Shown here: positions 30,815 to 35,239 of the stretch, one piece after another
Position numbering within the stretch: the stretch's first letter is position 1
Layout of the letters: every line of letters begins with the position of its first letter
Origin: an uncultured Sphingomonadales bacterium
GTDB lineage: Bacteria; Pseudomonadota; Alphaproteobacteria; Sphingomonadales; CAKZYD01
Reading direction: 5' to 3'
Assembly (NCBI GenBank): GCA_937884085.1
Contig: CAKZYD010000166.1
Coordinates: forward strand, 1 to 35,239
Length of the DNA stretch: 35,239 nt
The notes under the pieces: model-generated
The model's input: the letters and a program-made list of their open reading frames with translations, nothing else
What the model was told of the DNA's origin: nothing
Databases searched by the model: none
Position numbers and translations under genes: made by a program

Positions 30815-31978
30815 TCAATGAAAGGTTGTCGGCAGCGCAGCGAAGCCCTGCAAGACATTGTTGGTGATCGGCGTGGGATGTTCCACATTGATCGACTCAA
30901 CATGGTTAAGTAGTGCCCTTAAAAGAGCCTCCATTTCAAGCCGGGCAAGATGCATGCCCGCACAAATATGCGGGCCATGGCCCCAGCCGACATGATCGCG
31001 CGGATTTCTATACACATCGAATGCGTCTGCATCGTTATAATGCATGTCATCCCAATTGGCGCTGGCATAGAGCACAGCGACGCGCGCACCCGCTGGGATT
31101 GTGCCATGCTCGCTCTCATACGCGGCTTGCGCGTATCGCGTAAAACCACGGATGGGCGAGGCCAGGCGCACACTTTCGTTAACAACGCCTGGAATTAGAC
31201 TGGGGTCTTCCTTCAGCGCATCATACGCGCCCGGCGTGACGCCGAGCCGCCACAGCATATGGGCCGAGGCAAGGATCGTCGTATCTAAGCTGGGCGCGGT
31301 ATAATCGATGATCATCATGGCCGCTTCGCCTTCGGAAATCTCGCCGGCATCACAGCACTTGATGATTGCCTCCGCCCAGCCGCCTTTGCGTAGGCGATCC
31401 GGACCTAACTCTTTTACATACTGGAGCAGACCAAGGGCGCGTGGCAGCGCATGATAGGTCCGGTCGTTTATCGGGCCAAGCGCATCGAAAGTCGCTGACG
31501 CCCAGTCTAGCATGTTTTCCCGCCCCTTGGGTTCAAGGCCAACTAGCTCGGCCACGATCGACAGCGGCAGATGGGAGGCGAAGTCCTTACCCCCGCAAAA
31601 CCTATCTTGGCTGACCAAATCTTGTACCAGCTGCTGGGCTGATTGCTCTACCCGCTCACGCACGGCATGCAAGGACTTTGGCATCAGCGGTCGCATCAAA
31701 ATGAGGCGGCGCCGGGTATGGGTCGCGCCATCACTGGTGATGGTAGCGTCGCTGCCAGCAGTGTTGATGGCGTCATTGGCTGCCACACCCTTGCTGCTGA
31801 TCAATGCATCGTCCGCTCTAAGCGCCGCCTTGACCGCGGCAAAATGCGTGATGGCATAGAGGTCATTGGCCGGCAGATAGACAATCGCACCAGCCTCACG
31901 CAGCTCCCTATAAACGGTTTGCGTATCAGCCAGCGTTTCATCGCTAAAGAGGTCAATATGGCTTTGCCGTATGGTCAT
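30815..31978 (-). CDS. Cytochrome P450
   Basis: The 387-residue soluble bacterial P450 has an I-helix APSLDTT, a K-helix ExxR (E268-R271 in NESVRLASP), and the heme loop GWGHGPHICAG with ligand C339. The usual Phe at the start of the heme motif is Trp here. Soluble P450s of this length hydroxylate or O-demethylate small molecules using a ferredoxin and reductase. No ferredoxin partner of the usual type is adjacent. I place the start at 31978 (MTIRQSHIDLF), 13 bases after the iron-sulfur subunit stop. The frame extends 20 codons further but would overlap that gene. Co-transcription with transhydroxylase-like genes suggests a phenolic or methoxylated aromatic substrate; this is inference. Confidence 0.92.
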   Translation of the reverse strand: MTIRQSHIDLFSDETLADTQTVYRELREAGAIVYLPANDLYAITHFAAVKAALRADDALISSKGVAANDAINTAGSDATITSDGATHTRRRLILMRPLMPKSLHAVRERVEQSAQQLVQDLVSQDRFCGGKDFASHLPLSIVAELVGLEPKGRENMLDWASATFDALGPINDRTYHALPRALGLLQYVKELGPDRLRKGGWAEAIIKCCDAGEISEGEAAMMIIDYTAPSLDTTILASAHMLWRLGVTPGAYDALKEDPSLIPGVVNESVRLASPIRGFTRYAQAAYESEHGTIPAGARVAVLYASANWDDMHYNDADAFDVYRNPRDHVGWGHGPHICAGMHLARLEMEALLRALLNHVESINVEHPTPITNNVLQGFAALPTTFH

Positions 31979-31991
31979 GGCACAGGCCGAC

Positions 31992-32861
31992 TCACTGTGT
32001 GAGCGCCAATGTGCCCAAATAGACGCTGTCGCCAACATCGGCCTCGGCCGTCGCGGTCCCCAACCCTTTATGACGCGCTTCTATGGTGTAAGGGCCGCTG
32101 CCAGGGTCCACATTATCGATTTTAAACTCGCCAAATTCGTTAGACGTTGCGGAACCAACAACGTCGCCAGCCTTCATAAGCAGGACCTCTGCACCCTCTA
32201 CACAGTCCTCAACACCATCTGTCGCTGCGATGACGGTGCCGCCAATGAAGCAGGTCGTGAAGCGGTAGAGGTTCTTATAATAAACGCGCGGTTTGGTCCC
32301 AATTTCAGGTTTGAGGATTTCAAGCCCCTCAGCCTCGGCCCGCTTTTTCATCTCCGCATCGGTAATTTTCACGGCTTCAATGGCGCCCGGCGGACACGCA
32401 TCAACGCAGCGCGGATGAGGCCAACCTTGATCAAGCAGATGGGCATCAAAGGTCCAGATTTGCGGGATCTCCAGCTCCTCATTCCAAATGATGGCGCCAT
32501 GCGGGCAGGCTTTGACAATATCTTTGCGGCCTTTCGCTTTGACCGGATCGATGATGGTGATGCCATCTGGGCGTTTCTTGACCGCATCGCCGCCAACTTT
32601 TTGGCAAGGCCCTGCATCGCAGTGGTTGCAAGTCTTTAGGAGGTAGGCCGCGTCCACCATCGGGGTTTCGCCGCGAACCTTGCGGGTTAGCGTGAAGATA
32701 TCGCCGCCCTTTTCTGGAATTGGGGCGCTGTACCCAGGATAGTCGTTGCCGACATACTCGTCTTTCGCTGCAAGAATGGCGTTATTGCCGTGCGCGCTTT
32801 TGGCAACATCAATAATGAGATTCCACTTTGGCGTGGTGCTATCTTCAGGCTGCTCGGGCAT
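31992..32861 (-). CDS. Iron-sulfur subunit resembling pyrogallol transhydroxylase beta, with lost clusters
   Basis: This 289-residue partner of the molybdenum subunit overlaps that gene by 17 bases. The order is a ferredoxin-like part (1-160), then GLEILKPEIGTKPRVYYKNLYRF (near 179-201, quoted here as the family linker), then a beta-barrel-like C-terminal domain (205-289) with NEFGEFKIDNVDPGSGPYT. That linker and extra domain match, from memory, the transhydroxylase small subunit of Pelobacter. The family normally has 12 cluster cysteines. Here the whole first motif is replaced (S22, G25, A28, A32), and W136 and D139 replace two more. C78, C81, C86, C119, C152 and C156 remain, enough for one normal cluster. 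Confidence 0.87.
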   Translation of the reverse strand: MPEQPEDSTTPKWNLIIDVAKSAHGNNAILAAKDEYVGNDYPGYSAPIPEKGGDIFTLTRKVRGETPMVDAAYLLKTCNHCDAGPCQKVGGDAVKKRPDGITIIDPVKAKGRKDIVKACPHGAIIWNEELEIPQIWTFDAHLLDQGWPHPRCVDACPPGAIEAVKITDAEMKKRAEAEGLEILKPEIGTKPRVYYKNLYRFTTCFIGGTVIAATDGVEDCVEGAEVLLMKAGDVVGSATSNEFGEFKIDNVDPGSGPYTIEARHKGLGTATAEADVGDSVYLGTLALTQ

Positions 32862-35239
32862 TGCGCAGCACCTCCTGCTGTTCGAATTTTTCCACCTGGA
32901 CTAGGGTTGAATTGGGCGCCATGGAATGGGTGCCGCTGGTTTGCGACCGGTCTGATGTGAGCATGTTGAGGCAGCCGCCCACTTCAATCATCTCATTGCC
33001 CAAATCGACGAGGTCGAATTTGGCGCTGGATTGATAGCCTTTGACCGTCCCAGATCCGACCATAGGTGAAACGTCGGCAGCACAAATCACTGTGCCGCGA
33101 TCATTGAACACTTTGATAAGGTCTCTGTCCTTGATCCCCCGTGCCCTGGCATCGTGAGCGCTCAGGCGCAGGAGCCAATAATAATATCCGTCAATCAAAG
33201 CCCGGTGATCGGTGATTTGGTCTGTAAAGGACGTATTATCCGCGTGGGTATGGAAGCTGTAACGACTGTGCGTGCAGACCATTTGCAGCGGGAACTTGCC
33301 ATAGAGATCCGTCGTCTGCGGCCCCTCCCAGGACGGAATATAGCGATTGACCGCCGGCCGATCCGGCGAGAGATGTTCAGCCCGCCGCAATGTGGTCGGC
33401 ACAAACTCGAACTTACCGCTCGGCGTTTGCAGGCCATAGCCATATTGATCTGAGAATTGCGACGGCAGAGGGAATGGCTCCGGCAGGTCTTTGCGGCGAT
33501 CTTCCGCATACCAGCGCATAGCGACAGGGGCGCGTAAGTCCTCTTCTTCCGGCGGTAAGACGTAATAGCCGCGCTTTAAAAACGCATTCCACGATATCTT
33601 TGTGGGCAGGTCAGAGCTGTCGAACATGCGTTTGCACCAATCGAGCTCGCTGCAGCCTTCGGTGAATACAGAAGCAAGCCCTAAACGCTCAAGCACACCT
33701 TCAAAAATCTGATAATCGGATTTAGATTCGCCCAGCGGTTCAATACATTTGTGTTGCAGCGCGAAGACGCGGTGATTGAGCATCTCATAGGCATGGTGGC
33801 CATAGCCGCCAGCGTTGCACCATTCGCCAATATCCCACCGTTCAAAGTTCGTACAGGCAGGCAGAATGATGTCTGCGAATTTGGCATCACCTTCCATGTA
33901 GATGGACTGATTGACGATGCACTCGATGCTGTCATGGCGATAAGCCTCAATCCAGCGCCCGGATATGGAGGTGGTGCTGAACGTCGAGCCGCCATAACGG
34001 TAGATCATATGGACGGGCGAATGCCCCGGCGCAGGATAGCTGATGGGCAGGAACTGCGCCTCTTGGGATGTGCTGTCCCAGAGATAGCCGTCTGCTTTGC
34101 CTTCCAAGATGGCTTCTGGAATGCGCTGTTTCGGGATGACCTGCTTAACTGCGCCCATGCTGATCACATGCGGCATCCGCTGGTAGTTGTTGACTGCAGC
34201 GCCCGTGTTGGTGAGATCGCCCGAAATGCCGCCTTCTGCATAGCCCGGGAAATAGAAATGGAAGTCGAGTGGCGCGCCGCAGGTGAGGTTGCCAAAATTA
34301 ATGCCTGGCTTGCCCCAGCCTTGCATGGCCATCATCATCACCATGCAGCGCGCCCATTGCGCGCCGTTGGAACCGCGATTGGCACCGCCAAAGCCGATGC
34401 CGCCGGCGCCGCACGCCAGGTAGGTTTTCTTCTTAGCCCATGAGCGCGCTAAGGCACGCACATCCCTGGCGGGTACACCAGTCTCTGGCTCCTGCCACTC
34501 GGGTGTTTTGGGGGTGCCGTCCTCATCGCCCATGACATAGGCGCGCCACTCATCGAAGCCTTCGGTTTTGCTCTCCACATAGTCTTTGTCGTAGAGACCC
34601 TCGCTTATCCAAACCTGCATGATGGCGATTGCCAGCGCCGCGTCAGTCGTCGGTTTGATGGGAATCCATTTGCCGCCATGGAGCTGCGCCGTGGGATTGA
34701 AATGCGGATCAATATGGATGAACTCAAGCCCCAGCTTCTTCGCCCAGTCTCGACGCTCGGTGCTTTCAAGGCCGGCATAGGCGCCATTAGTACTTTCAGG
34801 ATCGGAGGACCAGAAGACGATTTGCTCTGCCTCTTGCAAGCAGTCTTCCATGGTGCCATAGCTTGACGGCAGGCCGACGCGCATGGAGTTGCCATAATGA
34901 TGCTGCGCGCCCCAGAACCAACCTTCCCAACTGTCCGGGTTCATGGCCATCCGGGTGGCGCCGACCGTGTTAATGAAGCGGGTTAAGGCGCTCAAATAGT
35001 AGCCCACATTGCCCCATAGATGGTGCGAGTTATGGGGAACGAAGATCGCCCCAGGGCCATGGACTTGCTTTTGCCGAATGATTTCCTTGCCGACGATATC
35101 AAAGGCTTCGTCCCAGCTAATACGCTCATAGCCGGATCGACCGCGGTTTTGCGGATTACGCTCGCCATCGGGGTCAAAATCGACCCGCTTCATGGGATAG
35201 CGGATACGGCTGTCTGAATAGACCGTTGATTTCACCGAC
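32845..35239 (-). CDS. Molybdopterin oxidoreductase resembling pyrogallol-phloroglucinol transhydroxylase alpha (partial)
   Basis: The frame is open to the right edge, so the N terminus is missing. About 797 residues are visible, beginning with the family's RIRYPMKRVDFDPDGERNPQ and YERISWDEAFDIV. Counting from the codon at 35233-35235, NPDSWEGW carries D101, S102 and W103. In Pelobacter transhydroxylase the matching residues (as I recall, Asp174, Ser175 and Trp176) include the serine that ligates molybdenum. H71, Y79, Y332 and Y478 also match its active site, while positions equal to Arg153 and Cys557 are Tyr80 and Ala475. The family binds two pyranopterin guanine dinucleotides and its large subunit has no iron-sulfur cluster. 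Resorcinol hydroxylase is another close relative. The Tat signal and true start are outside the window. Confidence 0.88.
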   Translation of the reverse strand, partial: SVKSTVYSDSRIRYPMKRVDFDPDGERNPQNRGRSGYERISWDEAFDIVGKEIIRQKQVHGPGAIFVPHNSHHLWGNVGYYLSALTRFINTVGATRMAMNPDSWEGWFWGAQHHYGNSMRVGLPSSYGTMEDCLQEAEQIVFWSSDPESTNGAYAGLESTERRDWAKKLGLEFIHIDPHFNPTAQLHGGKWIPIKPTTDAALAIAIMQVWISEGLYDKDYVESKTEGFDEWRAYVMGDEDGTPKTPEWQEPETGVPARDVRALARSWAKKKTYLACGAGGIGFGGANRGSNGAQWARCMVMMMAMQGWGKPGINFGNLTCGAPLDFHFYFPGYAEGGISGDLTNTGAAVNNYQRMPHVISMGAVKQVIPKQRIPEAILEGKADGYLWDSTSQEAQFLPISYPAPGHSPVHMIYRYGGSTFSTTSISGRWIEAYRHDSIECIVNQSIYMEGDAKFADIILPACTNFERWDIGEWCNAGGYGHHAYEMLNHRVFALQHKCIEPLGESKSDYQIFEGVLERLGLASVFTEGCSELDWCKRMFDSSDLPTKISWNAFLKRGYYVLPPEEEDLRAPVAMRWYAEDRRKDLPEPFPLPSQFSDQYGYGLQTPSGKFEFVPTTLRRAEHLSPDRPAVNRYIPSWEGPQTTDLYGKFPLQMVCTHSRYSFHTHADNTSFTDQITDHRALIDGYYYWLLRLSAHDARARGIKDRDLIKVFNDRGTVICAADVSPMVGSGTVKGYQSSAKFDLVDLGNEMIEVGGCLNMLTSDRSQTSGTHSMAPNSTLVQVEKFEQQEVLRNARAA

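Overview
The window looks like chromosomal DNA of an anoxygenic phototrophic proteobacterium, most likely an aerobic alphaproteobacterium. The support is a pucBA light-harvesting pair with tandem PpsR/CrtJ-type sites, a PucC-type pigment carrier, a TonB-dependent receptor and a TPR-sulfotransferase. The genus cannot be told. I saw no rRNA, tRNA, CRISPR array or insertion sequence.

Region 1 (1 to about 25,000) looks like one large amine-catabolism locus. It holds a GntR/FCD regulator, a SpuC-like aminotransferase, and an overlapping pair of PYROXD2/phytoene-dehydrogenase-like flavoproteins. These are followed by a GcvT-like folate enzyme, a Tat-exported spermidine-dehydrogenase-like flavoprotein and an omega-amino-acid:pyruvate aminotransferase. 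Then come an SMR exporter, a third PYROXD2-like flavoprotein, PuuA-like and PuuB-like enzymes, and PurU. The second half holds a TonB-dependent receptor, an Asp/Asn beta-hydroxylase, a propeller-like protein, a TPR-sulfotransferase, a six-helix membrane protein and a sodium:solute symporter. A palindrome close to TTGTGATCACAA lies in every divergent or promoter-sized gap of this region (106, 1022, 10073, 12171, 18403, and a weaker copy at 22204). I saw none between genes to the right. These sites are best read as operators of the local GntR protein, and they mark where the locus ends. A possible logic is that polyamines or N-methylated amines enter through the receptor and symporter, are gamma-glutamylated, oxidised and transaminated, and that methyl-derived C1 units leave through folate and PurU as formate.

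Region 2 (about 25,150 to 28,492) is photosynthetic: a conserved-looking small basic protein with a strong terminator, a 520-base regulatory gap with two TGT-N12-ACA sites around a TTGACA element, pucB (50 codons), pucA with an unusual 60-residue tail, and pucC. The alpha subunit has Phe44-Leu45, the signature of blue-shifted B800-820 (LH3) complexes.

Region 3 (28,440 to the right edge, all minus strand) is a tight operon. In transcription order it encodes a molybdopterin subunit resembling pyrogallol-phloroglucinol transhydroxylase (cut by the edge), its partner iron-sulfur subunit with six of twelve cluster cysteines lost, a cytochrome P450, a two-subunit 3-oxoacid CoA-transferase, and a lipoprotein of the formylglycine-generating-enzyme family. 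The transhydroxylase-like pair is the strongest candidate for new enzymology; the palindrome-controlled amine locus is the strongest candidate for an undescribed system.
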